A DNA stretch of 63,789 bases from Paludibacteraceae bacterium (GCA_024399965.1 JAKSNJ010000010.1:1-63789), one strand, 5' to 3'. Numbered from the stretch's first letter, positions 16,141 to 25,016 are shown. Numbers and translations: made by a program. The notes: generated by a model from the sequence alone, not told the origin.

Positions 16141-16763
16141 TAGGTGATACATTGGTTAGTTTAGACATCTTGGAAAAAGATTTCTGCTGTGATTTGGACA
16201 CGTGTCACGGCTGCTGTTGTGTTGAGGGTGATGCCGGAGCACCTATCACGGACGAGGAGTGCCAACTCGTTGAGCAGATTTTGCCTGTTCTGCTGCCTGA
16301 CATGACCAAGCAGGCACGCGAAGTGGTGCAGGAGCAGGGTATTTCATATCTTGACCCAAGTTGCGAACGGGTCACATCGATTGTGAATAACAAGGATTGC
16401 GTCTTTGCACGTACGGACAAGAACGGTTGGTGTTATTGCCTGATTGAGAAGGCATACAATGCCGGCAAGATACCTTTCAAAAAACCTATTTCCTGCCATC
16501 TTTATCCCATTCGTGTCTCCCAACTCCCCTCTGTAGCGGCTTCGGCGCGTCCTCTAAACGGTAGCGAAGCGTCCTCCAAACTCGTTGCCCTCAATTACCA
16601 CCGTTGGGATATTTGCCACTGTGCGCGGGTGTTGGGTAAGAAGAAGCATCTCAAAGTATATCAATTCCTTAAAGAACCCTTGATACGTCGTTTTGGGCAA
16701 GCGTGGTATGATGAGCTTTGCCTCACGGCGCAAGAGTGGGAGAAACAATGCAAGCAGAAATAA
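16131..16763 (+). CDS. DUF3109 family cysteine-rich protein
   Basis: A 210-residue protein of the DUF3109 family, common in Bacteroidota, function unknown. It has a cysteine-rich start (CCDLDTCHGCCC), GDAGAPITDEE, CVFA, WCYCLIEKAY, SCHLYPIRV and YHRWDICHCA, consistent with a bound metal or iron-sulfur centre. Between YPIRV and HRWDIC, where family members I recall have a short loop, this protein has about 22 additional residues (PSVAASARPLNGSEASSKLV) encoded by a mini-hairpin repeat. It overlaps mntP by 10 bp and cinA by 16 bp. Confidence 0.85.
   Translation: MFLIGDTLVSLDILEKDFCCDLDTCHGCCCVEGDAGAPITDEECQLVEQILPVLLPDMTKQAREVVQEQGISYLDPSCERVTSIVNNKDCVFARTDKNGWCYCLIEKAYNAGKIPFKKPISCHLYPIRVSQLPSVAASARPLNGSEASSKLVALNYHRWDICHCARVLGKKKHLKVYQFLKEPLIRRFGQAWYDELCLTAQEWEKQCKQK
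16525..16584. repeat. In-frame mini-hairpin repeats inside the DUF3109 gene
   Basis: Two units in tandem: GTAG-CGGCTTCGGCG-CGTCCTCTAAAC (16533-16559) and GTAG-CGAAG-CGTCCTCCAAAC (16561-16581). They match the intergenic units at 15001-15030 and 28534-28560 in the GTAG start and the CGTCCTCTAAAC end, while the centre differs. The reading frame is kept. Confidence 0.75.
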
Positions 16764-17992
16764 TTACCATCGGCGACGAACTGCTGATAGGGCAGGTGGT
16801 CGATACCAACTCTGCATGGATGGCAGAGCGTCTATTTGAGGAGGGCATCACCCTCAAGCAAATCACTTCCGTACATGATGACGCTGCACATATCACTGCG
16901 GCGTTGGATGAGGCCTTTACTCGTGCCGATATTGTCTTGACCACAGGGGGCTTAGGTCCCACTAAGGACGACATCACCAAACATGTCCTCTGTGACTATT
17001 TCCACACGCGCCTTGTTTCTTCGCCGCAGGTGGAAGCGCATGTGCGTGATTTGTATAGTGACCGTCCTGATGTCCTTAATCGCCTGACGGCTACCCAGTG
17101 GCTTGTGCCGGAGGCATGTACCGTCCTCACCAATCGGGTAGGCAGTGCCCCCATTATGGCCTTTACCAAAAATTCTCAATTCTCAACTCTCAATTCTCAA
17201 CTCTTAATTGCCATGCCCGGTGTGCCATACGAGATGAAAATCGCTATGGACGAGCAGGTCCTTCCTTACCTCACCGTGCATTGTGCATTGTCAACCGTCA
17301 ACCGACACCGCACCCTTCTTCTCAGCGGCATAGCCGAATCGGCTTTGGCTATTCATTTGGAAGATTTTGAGAACCGCCTCTCTCAGAGGGGGTTACATTT
17401 GGCATATCTGCCTAAGGACGGTACTATTCGGCTGCGCATAGACGGTGCTAACTGTGACGAGGCGTTGGCAGAACTGAAAACACTGGTAAAGGATTGGTTG
17501 GTGCTTGAGCAGGATCAACCGCTGGAACTCGCTTTGGGACAACGGCTACGGGACAAGGGCTGGACTATCAGTACGGCTGAGAGTTGCACAGGGGGCAAAC
17601 TGGCTGCTTTGCTCAATAAACACAGTGGCAGTTCGGCTTGGTATTGGGGTAGTGTGGTCGCTTACGATAACTCTGTCAAACAGCATGTCTTGGGTGTCTC
17701 TGCAGATGATTTAAGTTGTTACGGTGCAGTCAGCGAACAGGTGGTTAGGCAAATGGCAGAGGGTGTTCGCCAATTGTGTCACACCGATTGTGCTATTGCC
17801 ACCAGTGGTGTGGCAGGACCTACAGGAGGAACGCCGGATAAACCGGTGGGAACTGTTTGGATTGCGTGGGCTACGCCATTGGGTACGGAGGCGCAATGTT
17901 TTCATTTGGGCAAACTCCGTGAACAAATCACCGACCGTGCCTGCACCAAAGCCCTCATTCACCTTTGCCAAGTCCTCTTTCGTGGTTGGTAA
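16748..17992 (+). CDS. cinA: CinA family protein (nicotinamide-nucleotide amidohydrolase)
   Basis: A 414-residue two-domain protein. Residues about 1-170 form a MoaB/Mog-like domain (ITIGDELLIGQVVDTNS, TTGGLGPTKDD), linked in relatives to ADP-ribose pyrophosphatase activity. The C-terminal domain has ESCTGG and ATSGVAGPTGG, the signature of the PncC deamidase that recycles NMN. It starts at ATG 16748, overlapping the DUF3109 gene by 16 bp. Two heptad arrays (17173-17207, 17275-17302) lie in the coding sequence in frame and spell NSQFSTLNSQ and TVHCALSTVN, just before the conserved MPGVPYEM and after it. Confidence 0.93.
   Translation: MQAEIITIGDELLIGQVVDTNSAWMAERLFEEGITLKQITSVHDDAAHITAALDEAFTRADIVLTTGGLGPTKDDITKHVLCDYFHTRLVSSPQVEAHVRDLYSDRPDVLNRLTATQWLVPEACTVLTNRVGSAPIMAFTKNSQFSTLNSQLLIAMPGVPYEMKIAMDEQVLPYLTVHCALSTVNRHRTLLLSGIAESALAIHLEDFENRLSQRGLHLAYLPKDGTIRLRIDGANCDEALAELKTLVKDWLVLEQDQPLELALGQRLRDKGWTISTAESCTGGKLAALLNKHSGSSAWYWGSVVAYDNSVKQHVLGVSADDLSCYGAVSEQVVRQMAEGVRQLCHTDCAIATSGVAGPTGGTPDKPVGTVWIAWATPLGTEAQCFHLGKLREQITDRACTKALIHLCQVLFRGW
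17173..17207. repeat. TTCTCAA heptad array inside cinA
   Basis: Five tandem heptads: TTCTCAA, TTCTCAA, CTCTCAA, TTCTCAA, CTCTTAA. Because 7 is not a multiple of 3 the translation repeats every seven residues (NSQFSTL then NSQ). The same heptad family occurs at 31901-31935 and, on the other strand, at 45600-45634. Confidence 0.85.
17275..17302. repeat. Mixed heptad array inside cinA
   Basis: Four heptads: CGTGCAT, TGTGCAT, TGTCAAC, CGTCAAC. The first two are the reverse complement of the GCACAAT family at 28458-28485. It is translated in frame as part of cinA. Confidence 0.7.
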
Positions 17993-17996
17993 TTTA

Positions 17997-18043
17997 CCTG
18001 TTTGCAACATAACATCAACATAACATGGTCGATGGGTATCAAT
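17997..18043. repeat. Dispersed repeat module A, copy 1
   Basis: CCTGTTTGCAACATAACATC and the following bases to 18043 match 41840-41886 in reverse orientation over 47 bp with a few substitutions. The core is a doubled 11-mer, AACATAACATC/AACATAACATG. It begins 4 nt after the cinA stop codon. Confidence 0.85.
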
Positions 18044-18079
18044 GTGGGGAAAGATAGGGGCAAGTAAAGCGCCTATGTA

Positions 18080-18121
18080 TTTCGTGACCACATCGCGACC
18101 ACTCAATCAGTGCCAAAACCA
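18080..18121. repeat. Dispersed repeat module B, copy 2
   Basis: Matches 1-42 with a single substitution. Here it follows module A and precedes an AT palindrome and a promoter, which gives the likely complete order A-B-(CACCC)-palindrome-promoter. Confidence 0.85.
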
Positions 18122-18150
18122 AGGATTTTGCACACAAAAACACCCCATCG

Positions 18151-18166
18151 TGATATAAATATATCA
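18151..18166. promoter_or_regulatory. AT palindrome upstream of promoter (second case)
   Basis: TGATATA-AA-TATATCA, then TTGCCC (18172-18177), then the -33 box 17 bp after the palindrome. The palindrome differs in sequence from those at 390 and 41719 but both arms change together, which supports a structural or dimer-binding role. Confidence 0.5.
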
Positions 18167-18183
18167 CTTTATTGCCCTGTGGT

Positions 18184-18215
18184 ATTGCGTATTCCAAAAA
18201 TTTTTAGTATCTTTG
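18184..18215 (+). promoter_or_regulatory. Promoter of the small membrane protein operon
   Basis: ATTG (18184-18187), 20 nt, TATCTTTG (18208-18215). ATG 18245 follows 29 nt later. The same promoter may serve the acyl-CoA synthetase-cdsA run, since I found no other strong promoter before 18657. Confidence 0.8.
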
Positions 18216-18244
18216 CACCCTAATTCGATAAAACTGCACTAATT

Positions 18245-18604
18245 ATGACAACAAAAAGTAAAGTAATCACTTGGATTGTGGCTATTCTCATTCTCGCACT
18301 TGCCGGGTTTGTGTATTTTAAGTTCTGCTTCGTTTATGCTACCTCTGATAATACAGGCACTATCAACTATTTCAAAAAAGAGGGCTTTATCTTCAAAACG
18401 TACGAAGGCAAAATGATTCAGTCCGGTACTCAGGCAGGCATGAAGTCATACGAGTTCAAATTCTCTGTCGAGGACGAAAATGTTGCACAACAGATTCGCG
18501 ACAATGCCAACAAAGAAATGACCCTCATCACCAAGCAGTACCTCGGTGTTCTGCCTTGGCGCGGAGACAGTCGCTACGTGGTAGATAGCATCGTGGTCAG
18601 ATAG
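18245..18604 (+). CDS. Small membrane-anchored conserved protein
   Basis: A 119-residue protein with one N-terminal transmembrane helix (about residues 7-29) and a soluble domain with GFIFKTYEGKMIQSG, SYEFKFSVEDE and LPWRGDSRYVVD. Very similar short proteins occur across Bacteroidales, where some carry the misleading label 6-phosphogluconate dehydrogenase; nothing in the sequence supports that activity. It is probably anchored in the inner membrane with the domain in the periplasm. Function unknown. The acyl-CoA synthetase gene follows after 52 nt. Confidence 0.75.
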   Translation: MTTKSKVITWIVAILILALAGFVYFKFCFVYATSDNTGTINYFKKEGFIFKTYEGKMIQSGTQAGMKSYEFKFSVEDENVAQQIRDNANKEMTLITKQYLGVLPWRGDSRYVVDSIVVR

Positions 18605-18656
18605 AGGAGTAGGGACCGCTTCGCTGATGGAGTAAGGAATAAAGACAAAGACGCTT

Positions 18657-20336
18657 ATGTTAAAAGCACCTGAAGACAATTTTGTCAAAATGTACGAGCG
18701 CACGTTCCGTGAGCATTGGGACTTGCCGGCCGTCTCTGATTGGGGAACCGACAACACTCTCACTTACGGACAACTCGCAGAACAAATATGGAAATTGCAA
18801 CGGCTCTTCCACCATTGTGGAGTTAGGCGAGACGACCGTATCGCCGTCATGGGGCGCAATAATACCAACTGGGTAACCGTCTATTTGGCTACTGTCACAT
18901 ACGGCGCTATTATCGTGCCTATCTTGCAGGATTTCAAGCCCGAAGATGCTCTGCATATCATCAACCACTCCGGCTCTAAACTGCTGTTTATCACGGACCT
19001 TATTTACGAAGGTATGACGCTGGACCAAATGGAGGCCGTTCGCGTGGTATATTCGCTTACCAACTTTAAGGTGCTGGCTACCGATATCAACGAGAAAAAA
19101 GATGTCAGTTTCCCGTGGGCAGTGGCTGAATTTGAAAAGGCCTTCCCCAATGGTATGCAGCCCAACGATGTCGCCTACCGCGAGCGCAAGAACTCCGAAG
19201 TGGCGTCTATCAACTACACCAGCGGTACTACCGGTTTCTCCAAAGGAGTGATTACAACGTGCAATGCCTTGGCAGGACATAATAAATTCTTCTTCTCTAC
19301 AGGATTGGTCTTTGCCGGATGTCGCCACGTGGCTTTTCTGCCGTTGGCACACGCTTACGGCTGCGCCGTGGATTTCTTGGGGTGCTTGGCTGCCGGCGGA
19401 CATACCTATTTTATCGGTCGCACGCCCGCGCCCAAGATTTTGATTCAGGCATTCAAGGATGTCAAGCCGACGCTTATTCTGTCCGTGCCCCTTATTCTGG
19501 AAAAAATATACAAGCAGCAAATCGTTCCCCAAATAGCCAAACCGCCTTTGAGTTGGGTACTCAAGGTGCCATTGTTGGACCAAGTCGTTTTGGACAAGAT
19601 ACGCCAACAGTTGGTAGAGGTGTTTGGTGGCGAATTTGCACAACTCATCATCGGTGGCGCTCCGCTTAATAAGGAGGTAGAGGACTTCCTGTGTCGCATT
19701 AAGTTCCCTATGACCGTTGGTTATGGCATGACCGAATGTGCTCCGCTTATTGCGTGGACTCCGTGGCCCAACGGAAAAAGTGGCTCGTGCGGTAAGGTGC
19801 TCGAGGGCTTGATGGAAGCCAAAATAGTACACCCAAACGCAGAGGGCATTGGCGAAGTGCTGGTCCGTGGTGAACACGTCATGAAAGGGTACTACAAAAA
19901 CGAAGAAGCAACCCGTGAGACCTTTACCAAAGACGGCTGGCTGAAAACAGGCGACTTGGGCATGATAGACGAGGAGGGATACCTCTTCATCAAAGGCCGT
20001 AACAAGACGATGTTGCTCGGTCCCAGCGGACAAAATATCTACCCCGAGGAAATAGAGTCCAAACTCAATAACCTGCCTTACGTGAGTGAATCTATCGTGC
20101 TGCAACACGAAGACCACTTGGTGGCATTGGTTTATCCGGATTACAACGCAGTGGACCAAAATCACCTCTCGCAAGAGGATTTGGTGGCTGCCATCGAAGA
20201 TAATCGCAAAACACTCAATAGCCAATTGGCTGCATACGAACAGGTAACCAAAATCAAACTCTATCCTCACGAGTTTGAAAAGACACCTAAACGCTCTATC
20301 AAGCGCTTCCTTTACACCCAAATGGCCGGAGATTAA
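18657..20336 (+). CDS. AMP-binding long-chain acyl-CoA synthetase
   Basis: A 559-residue adenylate-forming enzyme, most like fatty acid-CoA ligases (FadD/AAS type), which activates a fatty acid with ATP and joins it to CoA or ACP. Motifs: YTSGTTGFSKGV (phosphate-binding loop), GYGMTECAPL, and LKTGDLGMIDEEGYLFIKGR with the conserved hinge, plus a C-terminal catalytic lysine region (KTPKRSIKRF). Its length is slightly short but complete. It starts a run with coaX, lptC, fabG and cdsA, so a role in membrane lipid or lipid A supply is plausible. Confidence 0.88.
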   Translation: MLKAPEDNFVKMYERTFREHWDLPAVSDWGTDNTLTYGQLAEQIWKLQRLFHHCGVRRDDRIAVMGRNNTNWVTVYLATVTYGAIIVPILQDFKPEDALHIINHSGSKLLFITDLIYEGMTLDQMEAVRVVYSLTNFKVLATDINEKKDVSFPWAVAEFEKAFPNGMQPNDVAYRERKNSEVASINYTSGTTGFSKGVITTCNALAGHNKFFFSTGLVFAGCRHVAFLPLAHAYGCAVDFLGCLAAGGHTYFIGRTPAPKILIQAFKDVKPTLILSVPLILEKIYKQQIVPQIAKPPLSWVLKVPLLDQVVLDKIRQQLVEVFGGEFAQLIIGGAPLNKEVEDFLCRIKFPMTVGYGMTECAPLIAWTPWPNGKSGSCGKVLEGLMEAKIVHPNAEGIGEVLVRGEHVMKGYYKNEEATRETFTKDGWLKTGDLGMIDEEGYLFIKGRNKTMLLGPSGQNIYPEEIESKLNNLPYVSESIVLQHEDHLVALVYPDYNAVDQNHLSQEDLVAAIEDNRKTLNSQLAAYEQVTKIKLYPHEFEKTPKRSIKRFLYTQMAGD

Positions 20337-20338
20337 AT

Positions 20339-21070
20339 ATGAATATCTGTATTGACCAAGGTAATTCGCGCACCAAGGTGGCGCTGTTTGACGCAGAAGG
20401 CAAGATGTTGAAGCACTTAGTGTATAAGTCCTTCACTTCCGCCGATGCCGAGCAGTTGTTCACGCTCTATCCCATAGAGAACAGCATCATCTCGTCCGTC
20501 GTGAACTTGGAGTCCAGTATGGTGAACGCACTCAACCGCTTGAGCAAACGTTTTGTCCTGTTTGACCACCACACACCGGTCCCCATCAAAAACGATTACC
20601 TCACGCCGGAGACACTTGGTCAAGACCGTTTGGCAGCAGCCGTAGGGGCAGCGTGGCTGTGCCCGAACGATAACCTGCTTATCATAGACGTCGGCAGTGC
20701 CATCACCTACGACTTCATCAGTGCAGATGGTCATTTCCTCGGTGGCAATATCGCACCCGGGTTGAAGATGCGGCTTACTGCACTGCGCACTATGACAAAA
20801 AAATTGCCGCAAGTGGAGGTAGATGAGCAGGAACTCATACCACTCTACGGACGCAAAACACGCGACGCTATTGCTGCCGGTGTTGTGCGTGGCATGGTTT
20901 TTGAAGTGAAAGGATATATGCGCACTATGGCCGAGCGCACAAACCATTATACTACCTTCCTGACGGGAGGAAATGCACCATACGTGCTTCACGCCGTTCA
21001 AAACGATGTGCGGTACGAGAAATCCTTGGTGCTGATAGGACTAAATCGCATTTTAGAACATCAACAATGA
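20339..21070 (+). CDS. coaX: Type III pantothenate kinase
   Basis: A 243-residue kinase of the CoaX type that phosphorylates pantothenate in the first step of CoA synthesis. Motifs: DQGNSRTKVALFD (phosphate-binding strand with D6), DRLAAAVGAAW, DVGSAITYDF and GGNIAPGLKMR. It starts 2 nt after the acyl-CoA synthetase gene, and its end overlaps the next gene by ATGA. The neighbourhood coaX-OMP-TPR-lptC is conserved in Bacteroidales. CoaX enzymes are not feedback-inhibited by CoA. Confidence 0.95.
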   Translation: MNICIDQGNSRTKVALFDAEGKMLKHLVYKSFTSADAEQLFTLYPIENSIISSVVNLESSMVNALNRLSKRFVLFDHHTPVPIKNDYLTPETLGQDRLAAAVGAAWLCPNDNLLIIDVGSAITYDFISADGHFLGGNIAPGLKMRLTALRTMTKKLPQVEVDEQELIPLYGRKTRDAIAAGVVRGMVFEVKGYMRTMAERTNHYTTFLTGGNAPYVLHAVQNDVRYEKSLVLIGLNRILEHQQ

Positions 21071-22272
21071 AAAAAACGATACACATACTGTCCATTCTAT
21101 CACTGCCATTGGCCTTGCTCGCACAGACGGGCTCGCCTTCTTCACGCTTCGGCTATGGCGAGATGGATGACGGTGTGCCCGGTGAATATCGTGCCATGGG
21201 TGGGGTAGTGGCCGGTGTGCGTTCTAACCACGCTATCAATCCCTCACAACCTGCTGCTTATACCGCCGGTGACAGTTTGAGTTTTATGTTTGACGTGGCT
21301 GCTTCTGTGGGCTGGACCAACTATAGCGATGCCAACGGTCAAAAGAATATACCCAACGGCTCGCTGGAATATGTGACTATGCAGTTCCCCCTTTGGAAGC
21401 GCTGGATTGCTTTATCCGCCGGTATAATGCCATACTCGCATGTTAATTATAGTTTTGCACTGACCGGCGTTGCAGAAGGTGGTGACTATGCCTACGATGT
21501 CGCTTATTCAGGCAAAGGAGGACTGAGTCAGGTATATGCTGGTTTGGGTTTCAACCTGTTTGACTGGTTTGCCGCAGGTGCAAATTTCTACTACGTCTTT
21601 GGTCGGGTAGAGAACTATACCAGCGTATCTTTCAAGGCATCTGATGCCACCAATTCGGAATTGTTGCGCTATATGGATATGCGTGCTTGCCGTACCAAAG
21701 TGGGCGCACAGCTGTTTCATACCTTTGCGAAGGCGCATACAATCGTGCTGGGTGCCACCTTCGATCCAAAATTAAAAATGGGTGGTGAATACCTGATTAC
21801 GGAAACCTATTCCTCCGACACGGCCGTAGTTCACACCGGCTCGGAGATGCCGATGATGTGGAGTGTAGGTGGCAGTTACTGCTGGAAAAATCGCTTTACC
21901 GTTGCTGCTGATTACTCGTTCCAAAATTGGTCGAATGCCAAGTACTTCGGGCAAGACGGATACCTGCAAGACAGACAAAAAATAGCCGTTGGTATGCAAT
22001 ATATGCACAATCCCTACGGCATGAAATACGAAGAACGTATGTTGTGGCGCATAGGTGCTTCTATGATGAATAATTATGCTATGGGAGACGATTGGCAAGA
22101 CTTTACCGTATCGCTGGGCTTTGGTTTCCCATTACGCACATCTGCAACTATGGTAAACACGACGGTCGAATACGGACATAAACAATCCTTGACGGGACTG
22201 AAAGAACATAATCTGAAACTGACCATTAACGTTGCCGTCAATGAGCAGTGGTTCCATAAACGCAAACTTTAA
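21067..22272 (+). CDS. Outer-membrane beta-barrel protein
   Basis: A 401-residue protein with a signal peptide (MKKTIHILSILSLPLALLAQ) and alternating hydrophobic strands up to a C-terminal aromatic-rich end (VNEQWFHKRKL). The start of the mature part (GSPSSRFGYGEMDDG, RAMGGVVAGVR, NHAINPSQPAAYT) is that of Bacteroidota FadL/OmpP1-like barrels, which let hydrophobic compounds through the outer membrane or serve in surface assembly. It overlaps coaX by 4 bp. Substrate unknown. Confidence 0.75.
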   Translation: MKKTIHILSILSLPLALLAQTGSPSSRFGYGEMDDGVPGEYRAMGGVVAGVRSNHAINPSQPAAYTAGDSLSFMFDVAASVGWTNYSDANGQKNIPNGSLEYVTMQFPLWKRWIALSAGIMPYSHVNYSFALTGVAEGGDYAYDVAYSGKGGLSQVYAGLGFNLFDWFAAGANFYYVFGRVENYTSVSFKASDATNSELLRYMDMRACRTKVGAQLFHTFAKAHTIVLGATFDPKLKMGGEYLITETYSSDTAVVHTGSEMPMMWSVGGSYCWKNRFTVAADYSFQNWSNAKYFGQDGYLQDRQKIAVGMQYMHNPYGMKYEERMLWRIGASMMNNYAMGDDWQDFTVSLGFGFPLRTSATMVNTTVEYGHKQSLTGLKEHNLKLTINVAVNEQWFHKRKL

Positions 22273-22292
22273 TCACTTAAAATTATACGAAT

Positions 22293-23714
22293 ATGAAAAG
22301 AAATGTATTGATTATCGCTTTAGTGCTGGCTGTTCCGGCATTGGCGTGTGCAAAGAAACCGAAAAAACAAGTTGTAGAGGAAACTCCTGCACCTGTGGTA
22401 GAAACCGTAGTGGAAGAAGAACCCGTCGTTACTGATGAGTGTATGCAAAATGCCTCGTTATTTGACCAAAGTTGCAAGAATAAGCAATATCAAGACGCCT
22501 ATGAGCCGTGGTTGCAAGTGTACAACACCTGTCCGACCTACACAAAAGCTATTTACAGCAAGGGTGCTCAAATCTTGGAGTGGAAGTACAACAACGCTAC
22601 TACCGCAGAGGAAAAGAAAGCAATTGCCCAATTGGCAATGGAGATGTACGACAAGCGTATCAAATACTTTGGAAACGACCCCAAGTATCCCGAAGCATAT
22701 ATTTTAGGTCAAAAGGCCGTGGACTACTGCGCTTATTTCCCTGAAGATGAATTGAAACTCAGTGCCTATGAGTGGCTGAAAAAGAGCGTGGATGGTATGG
22801 GAATGAACTCCCAACTGAAGGTGTTGAGAAGCTTGGCAGAGGTTAGCCACAACATTTATAAATCCAACCCCGAGAAGTATGCAGAGCAATACATCGCTGA
22901 TTATTCGCAAGTAAGCGGTCTGCTGCAACAGTTGTGGAACGACCCTGCCAGCAAAAATGCCAACGATGCCGGTGTACTCAAGGAGTATGTAGATGGCTTG
23001 TTTGCCGTATCGGGTGCCGCCAGTTGCGACAAGATGGACGACTTGTACAAAAATTATGTGACTACCAACGGAATGTACCTCGAAGATATGCTCAAACTGA
23101 TGAAACTGTACAAACGTGTCGGTTGCACCGATTCAGAGGTCTATTTTGCTGCTGCTGAAGCTGCGCATAAACTGCAACCTACAGAGGAGTCTGCTGCCGG
23201 TTGTGCCAAGATGAGTATGAAGAAAGGCGAATGGAAAACAGCATGTGAATACTGGGATCAAGCCCTTTCGTTGATTCCCGAAGATGTGGTAGATGACCCA
23301 CGTGGCGAGTACCTATACAACATGGCATATAGTTTGTTTAATATGAAGCGTTACGCAGATGCCCGTTCTTATGCACGCAACTCGATGGAAAGCGATCCTG
23401 CCTTCGCCGGCAAATGCAACCTCTTGATTGGTTTGTGCTATGCTTCGTCTCAACCTTTCTCGTCGTCTGAATATCCTGCTGCAAAGGCAGCCATCCTGAA
23501 TAAAACCGTCTTCTGGGCTGCTGTAGATAAATTCCAAGAAGCCCGTAAGTATGCCGATTGCGCAGAAATAGCCGCTAACTACATCGCTACTTATAGCAAG
23601 TTCTTCCCAACACAAGATGATTTGTTCTTTAATGCAGACCTCTTCACCATCGGTGGCTCGTATGTGGTCGGCAGTTGGATTAACGAAAGAACTACATGTC
23701 GCGCAGCCAAGTAA
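22293..23714 (+). CDS. Secreted TPR protein
   Basis: A 473-residue protein with a signal peptide ending near ALACA, followed by a low-complexity segment rich in Lys, Glu, Val and Pro (KKPKKQVVEETPAPVVETVV) and helical repeats of the TPR type (GAQILEWKYNNATTAEEKKA, AYSLFNMKRYADARSYARNS). LALACAK could also be a weak lipobox. This gene is found between the OMP and lptC genes in related genomes, so a supporting role in envelope assembly is likely, but not shown. Its 3' end overlaps lptC by 19 bp. Confidence 0.75.
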   Translation: MKRNVLIIALVLAVPALACAKKPKKQVVEETPAPVVETVVEEEPVVTDECMQNASLFDQSCKNKQYQDAYEPWLQVYNTCPTYTKAIYSKGAQILEWKYNNATTAEEKKAIAQLAMEMYDKRIKYFGNDPKYPEAYILGQKAVDYCAYFPEDELKLSAYEWLKKSVDGMGMNSQLKVLRSLAEVSHNIYKSNPEKYAEQYIADYSQVSGLLQQLWNDPASKNANDAGVLKEYVDGLFAVSGAASCDKMDDLYKNYVTTNGMYLEDMLKLMKLYKRVGCTDSEVYFAAAEAAHKLQPTEESAAGCAKMSMKKGEWKTACEYWDQALSLIPEDVVDDPRGEYLYNMAYSLFNMKRYADARSYARNSMESDPAFAGKCNLLIGLCYASSQPFSSSEYPAAKAAILNKTVFWAAVDKFQEARKYADCAEIAANYIATYSKFFPTQDDLFFNADLFTIGGSYVVGSWINERTTCRAAK

Positions 23715-24247
23715 TCGCGATACTGACCTTATCTTGCCTCTTGACCGCTTGTGGAAAAGAGGTACATCTGAAAGCAGATGCTATTGAGGACCGCTCCGCT
23801 ATGCCCATTTTGGATGCTGGCGGAGTGTCCACATTGATATCAGACTCCGGCGTAACGCGCTATCGTATCAATGCTGATAAATGGCAGGTTTACGACAAGG
23901 CAGAGCCCTCATATTGGGAGTTTACCTCTGGTGTGTGCTTAGAGAAATTTAATGAACAATTAGAGGTGGAGGCCTCTATTCGCTCGGACTATGCCAAATA
24001 CTTGGACCAGCAGGGATTGTGGGAGTTAGACGGCAATGTACATGCCATGAACTTGGAGGGAGAAGAATTTGATACACCTCAACTGTTCTGGAATCAGCAT
24101 GAGGAACGTATCTATTCGGATTCAACTATCCGTATCCGACGTGCTACTTCCACCATTGAGGGTGTTGGCTTTCAGTCCAATCAAACGATGTCGGAATATA
24201 CTATTTTACAACCTACCGGCTTCTTTCCGGTAGATCAAACGGAATAA
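23696..24247 (+). CDS. lptC: LPS export protein LptC
   Basis: A 183-residue LptC protein, which passes lipopolysaccharide from the LptBFG transporter to the LptA bridge in the periplasm. It has a lipoprotein-like signal (LLTACGKE, cysteine at 19) and the beta-jellyroll pattern SDSGVTRYRINADKW, GLWELDGNVHAMNLEGEEFDTPQLFWN. That last segment is the diagnostic one. It begins inside the TPR gene and ends 1 nt before fabG. Other lpt genes are not in the window. Confidence 0.9.
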   Translation: MSRSQVIAILTLSCLLTACGKEVHLKADAIEDRSAMPILDAGGVSTLISDSGVTRYRINADKWQVYDKAEPSYWEFTSGVCLEKFNEQLEVEASIRSDYAKYLDQQGLWELDGNVHAMNLEGEEFDTPQLFWNQHEERIYSDSTIRIRRATSTIEGVGFQSNQTMSEYTILQPTGFFPVDQTE

Positions 24248-24248
24248 G

Positions 24249-24992
24249 ATGAAACTATTAGAGAACAAAGTGGCTATCATCACCGGTGCTGCACGTGGCA
24301 TAGGTAAACAAATAGCACTCAAATTGGCAAGTGAAGGTTGCCAAATTGCCTTTACGGACTTAGTCATTAACGAGGCAGCACAAGCTACTCAACAGGAAAT
24401 AGAACAATTAGGCGTGCGTTGCATGGCGTATGCCGGCAATGCAGCGGACTTTGAGCAAACGCACCAAGTGGTGGAGCAGATAATGAAAGACTTTGGCCGC
24501 ATTGATATTTTGGTTAACAATGCCGGCATTACCAAAGACGGACTCATTCTGCGTATGACCGAACAGCAATGGGACGCCGTGCTGAATGTAAACCTCAAAT
24601 CGGCATTTAATTTCATTCACGCCGTTACACCCATTATGGTGCGCCAACGTAGTGGCTCGATTATATCTATGTCCAGCGTGGTCGGCATTAACGGTAATGC
24701 CGGTCAAGCCAACTATGCTGCGTCCAAGGCAGGTATTATTGCGCTTACGAAATCCACCGCAAAGGAATTAGGCGGTCGTGGTATTCGTGCCAATGCTATT
24801 GCTCCCGGCTTTATATTAACCGATATGACCGCTGCTTTGTCAGAAGATACATTGGCTGAGTTTGTCAAAATGATACCGATGCGTCGTGGCGGACAGCCGG
24901 AAGAGGTGGCCAGTGTAGCACTATTCTTGGCTTCTGACTTGTCATCTTATGTTAGCGGACAAGTCATTCAAGTCAATGGCGCAATGGGGTAA
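24249..24992 (+). CDS. fabG: 3-oxoacyl-ACP reductase
   Basis: A 247-residue short-chain dehydrogenase that reduces 3-oxoacyl-ACP with NADPH in fatty acid synthesis. Motifs: TGAARGIG for cofactor binding (residues about 12-19), NNAG, and the Ser-Tyr-Lys set (SSVVGINGNAG then YAASKAG). The C-terminal GQVIQVNGAMG is typical of FabG. Start ATG is 1 nt after lptC. Placement with acyl-CoA synthetase and cdsA fits lipid synthesis. Confidence 0.93.
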   Translation: MKLLENKVAIITGAARGIGKQIALKLASEGCQIAFTDLVINEAAQATQQEIEQLGVRCMAYAGNAADFEQTHQVVEQIMKDFGRIDILVNNAGITKDGLILRMTEQQWDAVLNVNLKSAFNFIHAVTPIMVRQRSGSIISMSSVVGINGNAGQANYAASKAGIIALTKSTAKELGGRGIRANAIAPGFILTDMTAALSEDTLAEFVKMIPMRRGGQPEEVASVALFLASDLSSYVSGQVIQVNGAMG

Positions 24993-25016
24993 TATAGAAC
25001 ATAAAGGAGATACGCT

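Noticed and set aside
18660-20321. 553-codon open frame opposite the acyl-CoA synthetase gene
   Set aside because: It is a mirror of the real gene; composition is odd (many His, Cys, Gln) and no motif is present.
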